A DNA stretch of 64,000 bases, taken from positions 124,001 to 188,000 of the forward strand of contig NZ_CAMYMK010000002.1 of the NCBI RefSeq assembly GCF_947259545.1, written 5' to 3'. Positions 45,587 to 55,741 of the stretch are shown piece by piece. Below the pieces are notes generated by a model. That model made no database searches. It was given only the letters and a program-made list of their open reading frames with translations, and was not told the DNA's origin. Both the position numbers and the translations under genes were made by a program. This DNA comes from an uncultured Marinobacter sp. Lineage in GTDB: Bacteria > Pseudomonadota > Gammaproteobacteria > Pseudomonadales > Oleiphilaceae. How positions within the stretch are numbered: the stretch's first letter is position 1; every line of letters starts with the position of its first letter.

Positions 45587-45661
45587 TGGCCGCACCTGTT
45601 CTGCATTGAAGCCTGTTTGCGGGCCGGCCTTGTGCCGGCCCGACGTCGTTGGGGGAAAACA

Positions 45662-46618
45662 ATGAAAATACTGTCTCGTATCCTTGCATTGTTGCTGCTT
45701 TGCCAGCTGGGGGTTGCCCAGGAAGTGGATGATGGTGACCCGTTACTGAACCGACCGGCGGACCGGACCTACGACATTATTCTGGAGTCCGGTTATCTCA
45801 AGGTCGGGGTCTATGAAAACTTCCCGCCCTATTCGTACCAGGTGGACGGCGAGCCCCGGGGCATCGACATTGAGATCGGCAAGCGGATTGCTGAGGCAAT
45901 GGGCGTGGAGTTCAGGGTGCACTGGATCGTCCCCGACGAAAATCTGGGCGATGACCTGCGCAATAATGTCTGGAAAGGGCACTACCTGGCCAAGCGTCGT
46001 TTGGCCGACGTGATGATGCGCGTTCCCTACGACAAGAAGTACGCCTACATGCAGGATTCCACGGGGGAATACATCAATGAGCAGGTAGTGTTGTTCGGGC
46101 CTTACCAGCAGGAAACCTGGCAGATTGCTTTCAATCCGGAAAAGCTGGATGCCGTCGAGACCGTGGCGGTGTTCCAGTATCACCCCATTGGCGTGGAAAT
46201 CGATACCCTGCCGGATTTCTACCTGAGCTCCGGTCTGCAGGGGCGCTTGCGGGATCAGGTTCGGCACTACGCCAATGTGCGCGAGGCTTTCGCGGCGATG
46301 CGCAACGGCGAGGTCAGTGCCGTTATGGGTATGCGCGCCGAGATTGACCATGAGATGAGTCGGCCGGAGAACGGGGATTTCCAGCTCGCTGGCAATGGTT
46401 TCCCCGCCATTGGCAAGCAGGTCTGGGATGTGGGCATGGCGATCAAGCATACCCATCGGCAATTGGGGTACGCCCTGGAAGCGATCATCGGTGATCTGGT
46501 CAAATCCGGTGACCTGCAGTCCCTGTTTGCCCAGCTGGAGCTTCGTTACAGCGTGCCCCAGTACTATCGGGAGTTCCTCAGCGAGGAGGCGCTGGCAAAA
46601 GCTTCAGGCGAACTTTGA
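45662..46618 (+). CDS. MoxJ-like quinoprotein-associated substrate-binding protein
   Basis: A 318-residue periplasmic protein (signal peptide LLLLCQLGVAQ) of the extracellular solute-binding family 3 fold: LKVGVYENFPPYSYQVDGEPRGIDIEIGKRIAEAMG. Members encoded beside PQQ alcohol dehydrogenases resemble MoxJ, which helps maturation or function of methanol dehydrogenase. Start is the ATG at 45662; the frame is open 15 codons further but with a poor N-terminus. A strong terminator follows, so cytochrome and MoxJ-like genes form one unit. Confidence 0.83.
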   Translation: MKILSRILALLLLCQLGVAQEVDDGDPLLNRPADRTYDIILESGYLKVGVYENFPPYSYQVDGEPRGIDIEIGKRIAEAMGVEFRVHWIVPDENLGDDLRNNVWKGHYLAKRRLADVMMRVPYDKKYAYMQDSTGEYINEQVVLFGPYQQETWQIAFNPEKLDAVETVAVFQYHPIGVEIDTLPDFYLSSGLQGRLRDQVRHYANVREAFAAMRNGEVSAVMGMRAEIDHEMSRPENGDFQLAGNGFPAIGKQVWDVGMAIKHTHRQLGYALEAIIGDLVKSGDLQSLFAQLELRYSVPQYYREFLSEEALAKASGEL

Positions 46619-46638
46619 ATCTCCACCTCCTATTGCGA

Positions 46639-46668
46639 AGCCCGCGACATCCTCGCGGGCTTTTTTTT
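46639..46668 (+). terminator. Rho-independent terminator after MoxJ-like gene
   Basis: AGCCCGCGA-CATCC-TCGCGGGCT followed by eight T. Separates the cytochrome/MoxJ unit from the lanthanide-type dehydrogenase promoter. Confidence 0.93.
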
Positions 46669-46677
46669 GGGGAGTAG

Positions 46678-46694
46678 TAGTACCAAGTGATGAG
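46678..46694 (+). promoter_or_regulatory. ACCAAG-type promoter motif upstream of lanthanide-type dehydrogenase
   Basis: TAGTACCAAGTGATGAG, 134 bases before the dehydrogenase start. It shares GATGAG with the exaC box and TACCAAG with the cytochrome box. Confidence 0.6.
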
Positions 46695-46756
46695 AAAACC
46701 TGTTCCGGGGGGTAATTGTCGGTTTTTCTCCTAAAGCGAAGAATCTTATTAGAGGC

Positions 46757-46771
46757 GGGAAAAGTTCCCGG
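46757..46771. promoter_or_regulatory. GGGAA-N3-TTCCC inverted repeat, copy 3
   Basis: GGGAAAAGTTCCCGG, a perfect copy of the inverted repeat, 57 bases before the lanthanide-type dehydrogenase start. Confidence 0.6.
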
Positions 46772-46827
46772 TTCGCCCTGAAACGGAAAACAGAGAACCG
46801 AAAACAAGAGACTTGGAGAGCGCAACC

Positions 46828-48603
46828 ATGAGAACGAACAAGTTCGGGATTCGCATTGCTGCCAGCGCCCTGGCGCTGGCGGTGTCGTACGGCGCCCATG
46901 CGGTGACCGACAAAGACATCATGAATGACCATAAGACCCCTGAGGACGTCGTCAGTTACGGCATGGGAACCCAGGGTCAGCGTTACAGCATTCTGGAAGA
47001 TCTCAACACCAGCAACGTTCAGCATCTGCAGCCAGCCTGGGCGTTCTCTTTCGGCAGTGAGAAAATGCGCGGTCAGGAGTCCCAGCCGCTGATCAAGGAT
47101 GGGGTGATGTATGTCACCGCGTCCTATTCCCGTGTCTACGCCATCGATGCGCGCACCGGCGAGGAAATCTGGCAGTACGACGCCCGCCTGCCGGATGGCA
47201 TCATGCCTTGCTGTGACGTGGTGAACCGGGGCGTTGCCCTGTACGACGACAAGGTGATTTTCGGTACCCTCGACGCCAAGCTGGTTGCCCTGAACAAGGA
47301 CACCGGCAAGCCGATGTGGATCAAGAAGGTGGCCGATTATCAGGCAGGCTACGCGATTACTGCGGCACCAATTGTGGTCAAGGGCAAGGTGATCACCGGT
47401 GTCTCCGGCGGCGAATTCGGTATCGTTGGCAAGGTCGAAGCCTATGACGCCAATACCGGTGACGTGGTGTGGACCCGTCCCACGGTGGAAGGCCACATGG
47501 GCTATGTATACAAAGACGGCAAGAAAATTGAAAACGGCATTTCCGGTGGCAAGGCCGGCGTAACCTGGCCCGGCGACATGTGGAAAAATGGCGGCGCCGC
47601 CACCTGGCTGGGTGGCACCTACGATCCGGATACCGACTCGCTGTTCTTCGGTACCGGTAACCCCGCACCGTGGAACTCGCACCTGCGCCCCGGCGATAAC
47701 CTGTTTTCCTCCTCGCGTCTGGCCATCGACCCGGACGATGGCAGCATCAAGTGGCACTTCCAGACCACGCCCCACGATGGCTGGGACTATGATGGTGTCA
47801 ACGAGCTGATTTCCTTCGATTACAAGGAAAAGGGCAAAACCGTAAAAGCAGCTGCCACCGCAGACCGTAACGGCTTCTTCTACGTCCTTAACCGGGAAAA
47901 CGGTGACTTTATCCGTGGCTTCCCGTTTGTGGACAAGATCACCTGGGCCGAGGGTCTGGATCCCAAGACCGGTCGCCCCATCTACACCAAGGGCGGACGT
48001 CCGGGTGATCCTGCGGCAATGGAGGGAAGCAAGGGTGAAGTGGTTGTAGCCCAGCCGGCCTTCCTGGGCGGCAAGAACTGGATGCCCATGGCCTACAGTC
48101 AGGATACCGAGTTGTTCTATGTGCCTTCCAATGAATGGTCCATGGATATCTGGAATGAGCCGGTTTCCTACAAGAAAGGCGCAGCCTTCCTGGGCGCGGG
48201 CTTTACCATCAAACCAGCTAACGACGACTACATCGGTGTGCTGCGTGCGATGGATCCGAAAACCGGCAAGGAAGTCTGGCGCTATGAGAACACCGCGCCG
48301 CTGTGGGGTGGTGTCATGACCACTGCCGGCAACCTGGTATTCACCGGCACACCTGAGGGCTACCTGAAGGCCTTTGATGCCAAGACCGGCGAAGAGCTCT
48401 ACCGCTTCAATACCGGTTCCGGCGTGGTCGGTACGCCGGTGACCTGGACCATGGATGGCGAGCAGTACGTCTCTGTTGCATCCGGCTGGGGTGGTGCAGT
48501 GCCGCTCTGGGGCGGTGAAGTGGCCAAGGTGGTCAAGGACTTCAACCAGGGCGGTATGGTCTGGACGTTCAAACTGCCGAAGGATCGTGTAGCTAGTCAG
48601 TGA
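46828..48603 (+). CDS. pedH: PQQ-dependent alcohol dehydrogenase, lanthanide type (PedH-like)
   Basis: A 591-residue quinoprotein with signal peptide (ending AHA-VTD), vicinal disulfide MPCCDVV and metal ligands Glu in GGEFGIVG, Asn in GTGNPAPWN and Asp in [10 protein letters not shown]. The second Asp two residues after the catalytic one (WDYDG) is the known mark of lanthanide-dependent enzymes such as XoxF and PedH; calcium enzymes have Ala or Ser there. ATG at 46828 is preceded by GGAGAG. Single gene between two terminators. Confidence 0.92.
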   Translation: MRTNKFGIRIAASALALAVSYGAHAVTDKDIMNDHKTPEDVVSYGMGTQGQRYSILEDLNTSNVQHLQPAWAFSFGSEKMRGQESQPLIKDGVMYVTASYSRVYAIDARTGEEIWQYDARLPDGIMPCCDVVNRGVALYDDKVIFGTLDAKLVALNKDTGKPMWIKKVADYQAGYAITAAPIVVKGKVITGVSGGEFGIVGKVEAYDANTGDVVWTRPTVEGHMGYVYKDGKKIENGISGGKAGVTWPGDMWKNGGAATWLGGTYDPDTDSLFFGTGNPAPWNSHLRPGDNLFSSSRLAIDPDDGSIKWHFQTTPHDGWDYDGVNELISFDYKEKGKTVKAAATADRNGFFYVLNRENGDFIRGFPFVDKITWAEGLDPKTGRPIYTKGGRPGDPAAMEGSKGEVVVAQPAFLGGKNWMPMAYSQDTELFYVPSNEWSMDIWNEPVSYKKGAAFLGAGFTIKPANDDYIGVLRAMDPKTGKEVWRYENTAPLWGGVMTTAGNLVFTGTPEGYLKAFDAKTGEELYRFNTGSGVVGTPVTWTMDGEQYVSVASGWGGAVPLWGGEVAKVVKDFNQGGMVWTFKLPKDRVASQ

Positions 48604-48634
48604 TCCGCAAAAGAGCCGGTGTTGTACCGGCTTG

Positions 48635-48663
48635 AAAGGGGCTGCTTCCGGGCAGCCCCTTTT
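48635..48663. terminator. Bidirectional terminator
   Basis: AAAGGGGCTGC-TTCCGG-GCAGCCCCTTT with A- and T-rich sides, between the convergent lanthanide-type dehydrogenase and the guanidine-operon ATPase genes. Confidence 0.88.
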
Positions 48664-48667
48664 GCGT

Positions 48668-49453
48668 TCACGCTGCCTGATGCCTTGCCGTCTGGTTGAC
48701 TGAGTTGTTTATATCCTCATACAGATTCTGGTCGGTCTGATCGATCGGAAGGTCATAGGTGATCGTGGCGCCGAATGCCTGGGGATTGTGGGGGTCGTTG
48801 CGAACCTTGTCGAAGACCAGTAGCCGGGTGCCCAGGTAGAAGCCTTCTTTCAGATCGTGGGTAACCATGAAAATGGTCGTGCCGGTTTCCTGCCAGAGTT
48901 TGAGTAGAAGGTCGTGCATATCACCACGAATGCCGGGATCCAGTGCACCGAATGGTTCATCCAGCAACAGCACTCGGGGACGCATAATCAGGGACTGGGC
49001 AATGGCTAGCCTTTGCTGCATGCCGCCGGACAGCTCGTGGGGCCATTTGTCGGCTGAGTGGCCAAGTCCTACAGATTCGAGCATGGCGTCCACTTGCTCC
49101 AGTGCCTCACGTCGCGCAGCTCCGAAAAGTTTGCCGAACCAGGGTTTCTGTTCCAGCTCCAGGCCCATCAGCACATTCTGGCGCACCGTCAGGTGTGGGA
49201 ATACCGAGTAGCGCTGGAACACGATGCCCCGGTTTCGGTCTGGCTCTTCCGGAAAGGCTTCGCCTTCCAGCAACAATTCGCCCCGGCTGGCAGATTCCTG
49301 ACCCAAAAGCATTTTCAGGAAGGTGGACTTCCCGCAGCCGGAAGCACCCACCAGAGTGCAGAACTCTCCCTGTTCCACGTTCAAGTTCAGGTTTTCGAGC
49401 ACCACCTGATCACCATACTCTTTCCAAAGTTTCCTGACGGTAATAAAGCTCAT
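48668..49453 (-). CDS. ABC ATPase of guanidine/urea-type importer
   Basis: A 261-residue SsuB/TauB-type ATPase with Walker A VGASGCGKST, Q-loop VFQRYSVFPHLT, signature LSGGMQQRLAIAQSL, Walker B LLLLDEPFGALD and switch His in MVTHDLKEG. Last gene of the riboswitch-controlled operon; shares one base with the permease gene. Transporters like this usually go with 'urea carboxylase' operons. Confidence 0.88.
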   Translation of the reverse strand: MSFITVRKLWKEYGDQVVLENLNLNVEQGEFCTLVGASGCGKSTFLKMLLGQESASRGELLLEGEAFPEEPDRNRGIVFQRYSVFPHLTVRQNVLMGLELEQKPWFGKLFGAARREALEQVDAMLESVGLGHSADKWPHELSGGMQQRLAIAQSLIMRPRVLLLDEPFGALDPGIRGDMHDLLLKLWQETGTTIFMVTHDLKEGFYLGTRLLVFDKVRNDPHNPQAFGATITYDLPIDQTDQNLYEDINNSVNQTARHQAA

Positions 49454-50268
49454 CAGTGGCCTCCTGTGTTATACCAAGGGAACAGCCTGCGGTTTGTAAA
49501 ACGCAGGCACTGGTCGATGACAATGGCGAGAATGGTGATCCAGATGACATAGGGCAGGATCACGTCCATGGCCAGATAGCGCCGAACCAGGAAGATCCGG
49601 TAACCCAGACCTTCGGTGGACGCGATGGCTTCCGCGGCAATCAGGAACAACCAGGCGGGGCCAAGGCTCAGGCGCACGGCATCAATCAGGCGTGGCAACA
49701 CCTGGGGCAGCGCCATGCGGGTAATCACTTGCCAGGAATTAGCGCCAAGGGTCTGAATTTTTATCAGTTGTTCGCCCGGAAGCTCCCGGACCCGCTGTGC
49801 CACATCCCGCATCATAATCGGCGCGGTGCCAATGACAATCAGCATGACCTTTGAGAGTTCCCCCAGGCCGAATACGATAAACAGTATGGGCAGTATCGCC
49901 AGGGGCGGAACCATGGAAAGCGCCGAGACCAGCGGTGCCAGATTGGACCTGACCAGCGGCAGAACCCCATTGAGTATGCCTACCACCAAGGCCAGCAGGG
50001 CGGCAATGCCAATGCCCAGCCCAAGACGTTCCAGGCTGGCGGTAGTGTCCTGCCACATCAGATAATCACCGCTGCGGCGATCCTCCTGGAATGCCATGCG
50101 ATCCACTGCCGCGGTCATCTGTTCCAGGCCGGGCAGGAGTTTGTCGTTGGGGTTGTCCGCCAGGCGCTCCTGGGAGGCCAGGCTGTATATCAGCATGATC
50201 AACAGGAAGGGAAGCAGGCCAAGCAGGGTGGCTGAGACTCGCCCGGGATGACGGTTGATCATTCGCAT
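49453..50268 (-). CDS. ABC permease of guanidine/urea-type importer
   Basis: A 271-residue permease with about six membrane segments and the inner-membrane EAA-type loop (EQLIKIQTLGANSWQVITRMALPQVLPRL). An unusual periplasmic stretch near residues 35-75 includes LADNPNDKLLPGLEQM, also found in carboxylase-linked permeases. Lies between binding protein and ATPase genes. Confidence 0.86.
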   Translation of the reverse strand: MRMINRHPGRVSATLLGLLPFLLIMLIYSLASQERLADNPNDKLLPGLEQMTAAVDRMAFQEDRRSGDYLMWQDTTASLERLGLGIGIAALLALVVGILNGVLPLVRSNLAPLVSALSMVPPLAILPILFIVFGLGELSKVMLIVIGTAPIMMRDVAQRVRELPGEQLIKIQTLGANSWQVITRMALPQVLPRLIDAVRLSLGPAWLFLIAAEAIASTEGLGYRIFLVRRYLAMDVILPYVIWITILAIVIDQCLRFTNRRLFPWYNTGGH

Positions 50269-50320
50269 ACGTTGTCTCCTCTGGTCACAAAATACGGCAA
50301 AGTCATCGCGGGCAACGGTC

Positions 50321-51388
50321 TCAGATCTCCCCGTCCGCAGCCATTTGCATGTAGTCGTCGTTAAACCGAAGCTTCACGTTACCCTCGTCTCCCATGACTG
50401 AGCCGTTCGGGAACTCGATGCCGACGAAGTCGGGGCTCATGGCACTCTGGCCGAGCAGACCCTTGTCGAAGGAGAACTGACGGACACTGTCCATCGCCTC
50501 GTGTGCCTCCTCGCTGTTGATGAAGTCCACCGAGCTTTGAGGTTCCCAGAACATCTTCATACCGGCCAGTTGTGCTTCATACCCTGCCTGATCAGTACCG
50601 GACAGCTCGCCAAGGAAGGTACGGGCTTCCTGACCTTCTTCGCTGTCGGTCGCCAGGATGCTCATGGTTTCATACCACGCGCCTACAAGCGCCTTGCCCA
50701 GCGCCGGATTGTCGGCCAGCGTTTCGGTGTTCACCAGCGCCAGATCCTTGATGTGGCCCGGAATCTGGCTGGAATCGAACAGTTTTTTGGCATCCGGATA
50801 GGTTTCAATTTCCGAAAGCAGCGGATTCCAGGTGGCAACATGGCGCACATCATCGGTCTGGAAAGCAGACACCAGATCTGCATCGGAAATGTTGACCACG
50901 CTGATATCCCGCTCTTCCAGCCCAACGGTATTGAGGGCGCGGACCAGCAGGTAGTGGGAAACGGACAACTCAACCAGGTGGACGGTCTCACCTTCCAGGT
51001 CGGCAATGGACCTCGCATCTTTGGACACCACACCATCATTGGCGTTGGAGTAATCCCCGACGATCAGTGCGGTAGTATCGACACCAGAGGCAGCCGGAAT
51101 CGACAGGCCGTCCATGCTGGTGGCAACCACACCATCAAACTGGCCGGCTGTGTACTGGTTGATGGACTCGATGTAGTCGTTGACCTGCACAATATCCACC
51201 TCGATATCGTACTTGTCCGCCCACTTCTTCATGATTCCGTAGTCTTCGGCATACTGCCAGGGCACCCAGCCGGCGTAGATGGTCCAGGCGATGCTGAAGG
51301 ATTTCTTTTCCTCGGCAAAAGCCCCGATGGACAGGGAGGCAGTCAGCAGGCCGGCCGCCAGGCGCTTGCTCAGGTCAGATGTTTTCAT
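50321..51388 (-). CDS. Periplasmic binding protein of guanidine/urea-type importer
   Basis: A 355-residue NMT1/TauA-fold protein with signal peptide (SLSIGAFA-EEK). The N-terminus FSIAWTIYAGWVPWQYAEDYGIMKKWADKY is typical of binding proteins encoded with 'urea carboxylase'. Under the riboswitch, guanidine or a related compound is the likely ligand. It is 67 bases downstream of the carboxylase gene. Confidence 0.85.
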   Translation of the reverse strand: MKTSDLSKRLAAGLLTASLSIGAFAEEKKSFSIAWTIYAGWVPWQYAEDYGIMKKWADKYDIEVDIVQVNDYIESINQYTAGQFDGVVATSMDGLSIPAASGVDTTALIVGDYSNANDGVVSKDARSIADLEGETVHLVELSVSHYLLVRALNTVGLEERDISVVNISDADLVSAFQTDDVRHVATWNPLLSEIETYPDAKKLFDSSQIPGHIKDLALVNTETLADNPALGKALVGAWYETMSILATDSEEGQEARTFLGELSGTDQAGYEAQLAGMKMFWEPQSSVDFINSEEAHEAMDSVRQFSFDKGLLGQSAMSPDFVGIEFPNGSVMGDEGNVKLRFNDDYMQMAADGEI

Positions 51389-51455
51389 GGTCTCTCTCCT
51401 CGGGCAGTGCCCGCGTTGGTCGATCTGGTTTTATTGGTATCAGGATTGTTGGCAT

Positions 51456-54400
51456 TCATTGGCTGAGCTCTTCCACGACTACCACCGGCGTTCCCGTCGA
51501 GACCGCCTGTCCCGCCTCCCGGAGCACGTTCACCACTCGTCCGGCAACCGGGCTGAGAAGCTCGATTTCCATCTTCATGGACTCGATTACCGCCACCGGG
51601 CGCTGGGCCTCGATGGTGTCGCCGGGCTTGACCAGGCACTCCCACAGGTTGCCGGCCACATGGCTTTCCACCGCGTGCTGGCCCGCCGGCAGGTTGGCGA
51701 TGTCGTCCTCGCCGGTATCTTCAACGGGCGCCTCGGAACTGAAATTGATCTGGCCGGATTCGATCCAGCGCTGCAGCTCTTCATCGAAGGCCTGTTTGCG
51801 CTTGTCGGTGAAGGTCTGGATCTCGTCGTTGTTGTCGGCGAGGAACTGTTCGTAGTCCTTCAGGTTGAAGCGGGTGTCCTCGACGCGCATCGGGTAGTCG
51901 CCATTGGGGAAGTCCCGGCGGATCTGTTGCAGTTCCTCCGCGCTGACTTCGTAGAAGCGCACCTGGTCGAAGAACCTCAGCAGCCAGGGCTTGCCGGGCT
52001 CGAAGAAGTCTGTGGTGCGGTAGCGGTTCCACATCTGCAAGGTGCGGCCGACGAACTGATAACCACCGGGGCCTTCCATCCCGTAGATGCACAGGTAGGC
52101 GCCGCCGATGCCCACGGAGTTCTCCGCGGTCCAGGTGCGGGCCGGGTTGTACTTGGTGGTGACTAACCGGTGGCGTGGGTCCAGGGGTGTGGCCACCGGG
52201 GCACCGAGGTAGACATCGCCCAGGCCCATCACCAGGTAGCTGGCCTCGAAGAGTGTCTTTTTCACGTCGTCGATGCTGTCCAGCCCGTTGATGCGGCGGA
52301 TGAATTCCAGGTTGCTTGGGCACCAGGGGGCGTCCTTGCGCACTGACTGCATGTATTTGGCAATGGCGGTCTGGCAGGCCTCGTCATCCCAGGACAGGGG
52401 CAGGTGCACGATACGTGCCGGCACGTCCCATTCCGGCTGCTGTTCCAGTTCCTTTTCAGCGCTGATCAGCAGGTCCAGCAGGATGCGCTGGTTCAGTTTG
52501 CGGCTGTCGTAGTGCACCTGCAGGGAGCGGATGCCCGGCGTCAGTTCCAGGATGTCATTATGGTTCAGCTCCCGCAGCCACAGCATCAGGGCGTGGGCGC
52601 GGAAGCGCAGGCGAATGTCCAGTTCCATGGGGCCGTATTCCACCAGCACGTAATTGTCACCGGCAGCCCGGTACACCACGCCAGTTTCATGGTCGTTGGT
52701 GCCCAGCGAATCCAGGATCGGCGTTTCCGGCTTGATCGGCGTGATGTGAGTGGTGGCCGCCGTCAACGTGGCCACGGAATCGTCCAGGGCTTCACGCAGG
52801 GCGACAGCCTGATCCTGGCTCACCGGCACGAACTGCACCTTGTCGCCGGCCTTGAGCTGGCCCAGTTTCCAGAGATCGGCGCTGATGACCGTGACCGGGC
52901 AGACGAACCCGCCGAGGCTGGGGCCATCGGGGCCTAGTATGACGGGCATGTCGCCGGTGAAATCAACCGTGCCCACGGCGTAGGCGTTGTCATGGATGTT
53001 GGAGGGATGCATGCCGGCCTCGCCGCCGTCGCTGCGGGCCCATTCCGGTTTGGGGCCGATCAGGCGCACGCCGGTGCGGCTGGAGTTGTAGTGGATCTCC
53101 CATTCACTGGCGAAGAAGGTATCGATGTCCTGGCCGGTGAAATAGTCCGGCGCACCATGGGGACCATAGGTCACATGGAGCTTCCAGGTCTTGCCGATGG
53201 TCGGTTTCAGTTCGTTCGGGAGTGTGTAGGCAGCCACGGGTTCGGCGCCGCTCAAGGCCAGTACATCCCCGGCCCTCAGGGCCCGGCCACAGTGGCCGCC
53301 AAACTGGCCAAGGGTGAACGTGCTGCAGGAGGTGAGGTATTCCGGGCACTCCAGGCCTCCCCGGAACAGCACGTAAGCCCGTGCGCCGTCGCCGGTGGTG
53401 GCGCCGAGTTTCAGGGTGGCGCCCGCGGGCACGTCAACCACCTGCCAGAAACCGACCGGCTCATCGTCCAGGGTCGCGTCCAGTGGTGCGCCGGTGAGTA
53501 CGATCTGGGTGGCCCGGTTAAAGCTGAGCACCGGCCCCTTAAGGGTGATTTCCAGTCCCGGCGCTTTCTCCGGGTTGCCCAGCAGGCGATTCCCCAGGCG
53601 GAAGGAATAGCTGTCGAACGGGCCGGAGGGCGGCACGCCGATTTCCCAGTAGCCGATCCGTCCCGGGTAATCCTGGATGGTGGTCAGGGTGCCTCCGCTT
53701 AGCACATCCACCGTTGCTGGCCGGTAGTTGAATTCGTTGAGGGTACGGGTAAACAGACGGCCTTCGGCAAAGCGCGGGTCGTCCAGCACCTGGCGCACGT
53801 ACCTGAGGTTGGTTTCGATTCCGTAGAGCTCGCTGCCATCCAGGGCTCGCATCAGGCGCTGGCGGGCCGACTCGCGATCCTGTTCGTGCACGATCACCTT
53901 GGCCAGCATGGGGTCGAACAGGGGGGAGACTTCGGTGCCCGGCTGAATCCAGGTATCGATCCTCAATCCGTCTTCATCCGGCCATTCCACGTTGGTCAGC
54001 AATCCCGCGCCGGGCTGGAAATCCTTGTTGGGGTCCTCGGCGTAGATCCTCGCCTGTATGGCGTGGCCGGAGGCGATGAGGTTATGGCTCAGTTCCTTCA
54101 GGTCCGGCAGGGTGCCAGCCCCCAGTTCCACCATCCAGCGCACCAGATCCACACCGTAAACCTGCTCGGTCACGCCGTGCTCTACCTGTAAGCGGGTATT
54201 CACTTCCAGGAAATAGAACTCGGTGGTGTCCGGGTCGTAGATAAATTCCACGGTGCCGGCACTGCGGTAGGCGATGCTTTCACCCAGCAGGCGGGCAGTG
54301 GCGTGCATGCGGCTTCGTATATCGTCGCTCAGGCCCGGTGCGGGAGCTTCCTCGATCACCTTCTGGTTGCGGCGTTGGGCGGAACAATCACGTTCGCCCA

Positions 54401-55100
54401 GAGCCAGTACCTGGCCCCTGCCATCGCCAAACAGTTGCACTTCAATGTGGCGGGCGTGTTCCACGAATTTTTCCAGGAACACACCGCTGTTGCTGAAGTT
54501 GTTCTGGCTCAGGCGCTGCACGGATTCAAAACTTTTACTCAGATCCTCGGCGCTGTAGCAGCGGGACATGCCAATGCCGCCTCCACCGGCGGTGCTTTTC
54601 AGCATCACCGGGTAGCCAATGTTCTCGGCCGCCTTCAGGGCTTCATCCAGGCCTGTCAGCAATCCCGTGCCGGGCAGCATTGGTACGCTGGCGCTTTCCG
54701 CCAGGGCCCGGGCGGTATGCTTGAGGCCGAACTGTTCCATCTGCTCCGGGGTCGGGCCGAGGAATACCACGCCCTCGACATCACAGCGCCGGGCAAAATC
54801 GGCGTTCTCGCTCAGGAACCCATAACCCGGGTGAATGGCGCCGGCCCCGCTTTTGCGGATAACCTCGAACAGCTTGTCCTGGTCCAGATAGGTGGCTGCA
54901 GCCGGGCCTTCGCCCAGGGACCAGGCTTCGTCTGCCTGGCGCACGTGCAGGGAATCCGCATCCGCTTCGGCGTAGACCGCCACCGAGGTGAGGCCCATGT
55001 CCCGCAGGGTGCTGATCACCCGGCAGGCAATGGCGCCGCGGTTGGCAATCAGGACTTTGTTGAGTGTGTTGAATGTGTTGAAGGTGCCGCTCAGCTCCAT
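51456..55100 (-). CDS. Biotin-dependent guanidine (urea-type) carboxylase
   Basis: A 1214-residue multidomain enzyme. It has biotin carboxylase (residues about 14-460: [45 protein letters not shown]), then KipA/KipI-like carboxyltransferase halves (about 470-1110). A C-terminal biotin carrier follows with biotinyl-Lys in IESMKMEIE near residue 1176. This protein type is labelled urea carboxylase. Family work has shown that those encoded with UAAP-type genes prefer guanidine and make carboxyguanidine. The guanidine riboswitch upstream supports that here. Two 9-base in-frame repeats lie near the start (55065-55082). No allophanate hydrolase gene is adjacent. Confidence 0.9.
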   Translation of the reverse strand: MELSGTFNTFNTLNKVLIANRGAIACRVISTLRDMGLTSVAVYAEADADSLHVRQADEAWSLGEGPAAATYLDQDKLFEVIRKSGAGAIHPGYGFLSENADFARRCDVEGVVFLGPTPEQMEQFGLKHTARALAESASVPMLPGTGLLTGLDEALKAAENIGYPVMLKSTAGGGGIGMSRCYSAEDLSKSFESVQRLSQNNFSNSGVFLEKFVEHARHIEVQLFGDGRGQVLALGERDCSAQRRNQKVIEEAPAPGLSDDIRSRMHATARLLGESIAYRSAGTVEFIYDPDTTEFYFLEVNTRLQVEHGVTEQVYGVDLVRWMVELGAGTLPDLKELSHNLIASGHAIQARIYAEDPNKDFQPGAGLLTNVEWPDEDGLRIDTWIQPGTEVSPLFDPMLAKVIVHEQDRESARQRLMRALDGSELYGIETNLRYVRQVLDDPRFAEGRLFTRTLNEFNYRPATVDVLSGGTLTTIQDYPGRIGYWEIGVPPSGPFDSYSFRLGNRLLGNPEKAPGLEITLKGPVLSFNRATQIVLTGAPLDATLDDEPVGFWQVVDVPAGATLKLGATTGDGARAYVLFRGGLECPEYLTSCSTFTLGQFGGHCGRALRAGDVLALSGAEPVAAYTLPNELKPTIGKTWKLHVTYGPHGAPDYFTGQDIDTFFASEWEIHYNSSRTGVRLIGPKPEWARSDGGEAGMHPSNIHDNAYAVGTVDFTGDMPVILGPDGPSLGGFVCPVTVISADLWKLGQLKAGDKVQFVPVSQDQAVALREALDDSVATLTAATTHITPIKPETPILDSLGTNDHETGVVYRAAGDNYVLVEYGPMELDIRLRFRAHALMLWLRELNHNDILELTPGIRSLQVHYDSRKLNQRILLDLLISAEKELEQQPEWDVPARIVHLPLSWDDEACQTAIAKYMQSVRKDAPWCPSNLEFIRRINGLDSIDDVKKTLFEASYLVMGLGDVYLGAPVATPLDPRHRLVTTKYNPARTWTAENSVGIGGAYLCIYGMEGPGGYQFVGRTLQMWNRYRTTDFFEPGKPWLLRFFDQVRFYEVSAEELQQIRRDFPNGDYPMRVEDTRFNLKDYEQFLADNNDEIQTFTDKRKQAFDEELQRWIESGQINFSSEAPVEDTGEDDIANLPAGQHAVESHVAGNLWECLVKPGDTIEAQRPVAVIESMKMEIELLSPVAGRVVNVLREAGQAVSTGTPVVVVEELSQ

Positions 55101-55729
55101 ACCAGCACCTCAATCGGTGTCGGGTTCCAGCCGTTGCAGGGGTTGTTCAGCTGCGGGCAGTTGGAAATCATCACCAGCACGTCCATTGCCGCCTTCAACT
55201 CCACGTATTTGCCAGCGTCGGATATGCCGTCCTCAAAGGTCAGGCCGCCATCGGCTGTAACCGGCACGTTCATGAAGAAGTTGATGTTGTGGGTGATGTC
55301 CCGTTTGGTCATGCCCAGTTCCTCGTGCTCGGTAACCGCCACCAGCCAGCTGTCGCGGCAGGCGTGCATGCACTTTTTCTCAAGGGCGTAACGGGTGGTG
55401 TTGCTCTCCGCCGCGCAGGCGCCGCCAAGGGTGTCGTGGCGGCCGCAGGTGTCGGCGGTGATCTCCAGCATCACGTTGTTTTCCGAAGACATCAGTTTCG
55501 AGCCGGCGGTCAGGTACACATTGCCCTGCTCACGGATGGTGTCCACGGCGCTGTAGCGCTCGGTCGGGTTGTGGGCGTTGTAGAACAGGGTGTCGGCGGC
55601 CTGGTTGCCTTCCAGGTCCAGGATACGGACGGTTTCGCCGGCCTTTACCACTTTCAGGAAATACTCGCCCGCTGGCACGGTTTCACGGAAGGCGGCGTTG
55701 TCGGGGTTCAGTTCGCTTTGCTTGATCAT
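55091..55729 (-). CDS. UAAP2-type protein, putative carboxyguanidine deiminase subunit
   Basis: A 212-residue DUF1989 family protein (urea-amidolyase-associated protein 2). Putative metal ligands lie in [16 protein letters not shown], with a further Cys region at KKCMHACRD. Such pairs were shown in other bacteria to form a carboxyguanidine deiminase (CgdAB) that feeds allophanate formation. Overlaps the carboxylase gene by ten bases, 12 bases downstream of the UAAP1 gene. Confidence 0.85.
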   Translation of the reverse strand: MIKQSELNPDNAAFRETVPAGEYFLKVVKAGETVRILDLEGNQAADTLFYNAHNPTERYSAVDTIREQGNVYLTAGSKLMSSENNVMLEITADTCGRHDTLGGACAAESNTTRYALEKKCMHACRDSWLVAVTEHEELGMTKRDITHNINFFMNVPVTADGGLTFEDGISDAGKYVELKAAMDVLVMISNCPQLNNPCNGWNPTPIEVLVWS

Positions 55730-55741
55730 CTCCGGCCTCCG

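Noticed and set aside
54303..55391. 362-codon plus-strand frame antisense to the carboxylase gene
   Set aside because: No recognisable protein, covers the ends of two real genes on the other strand.
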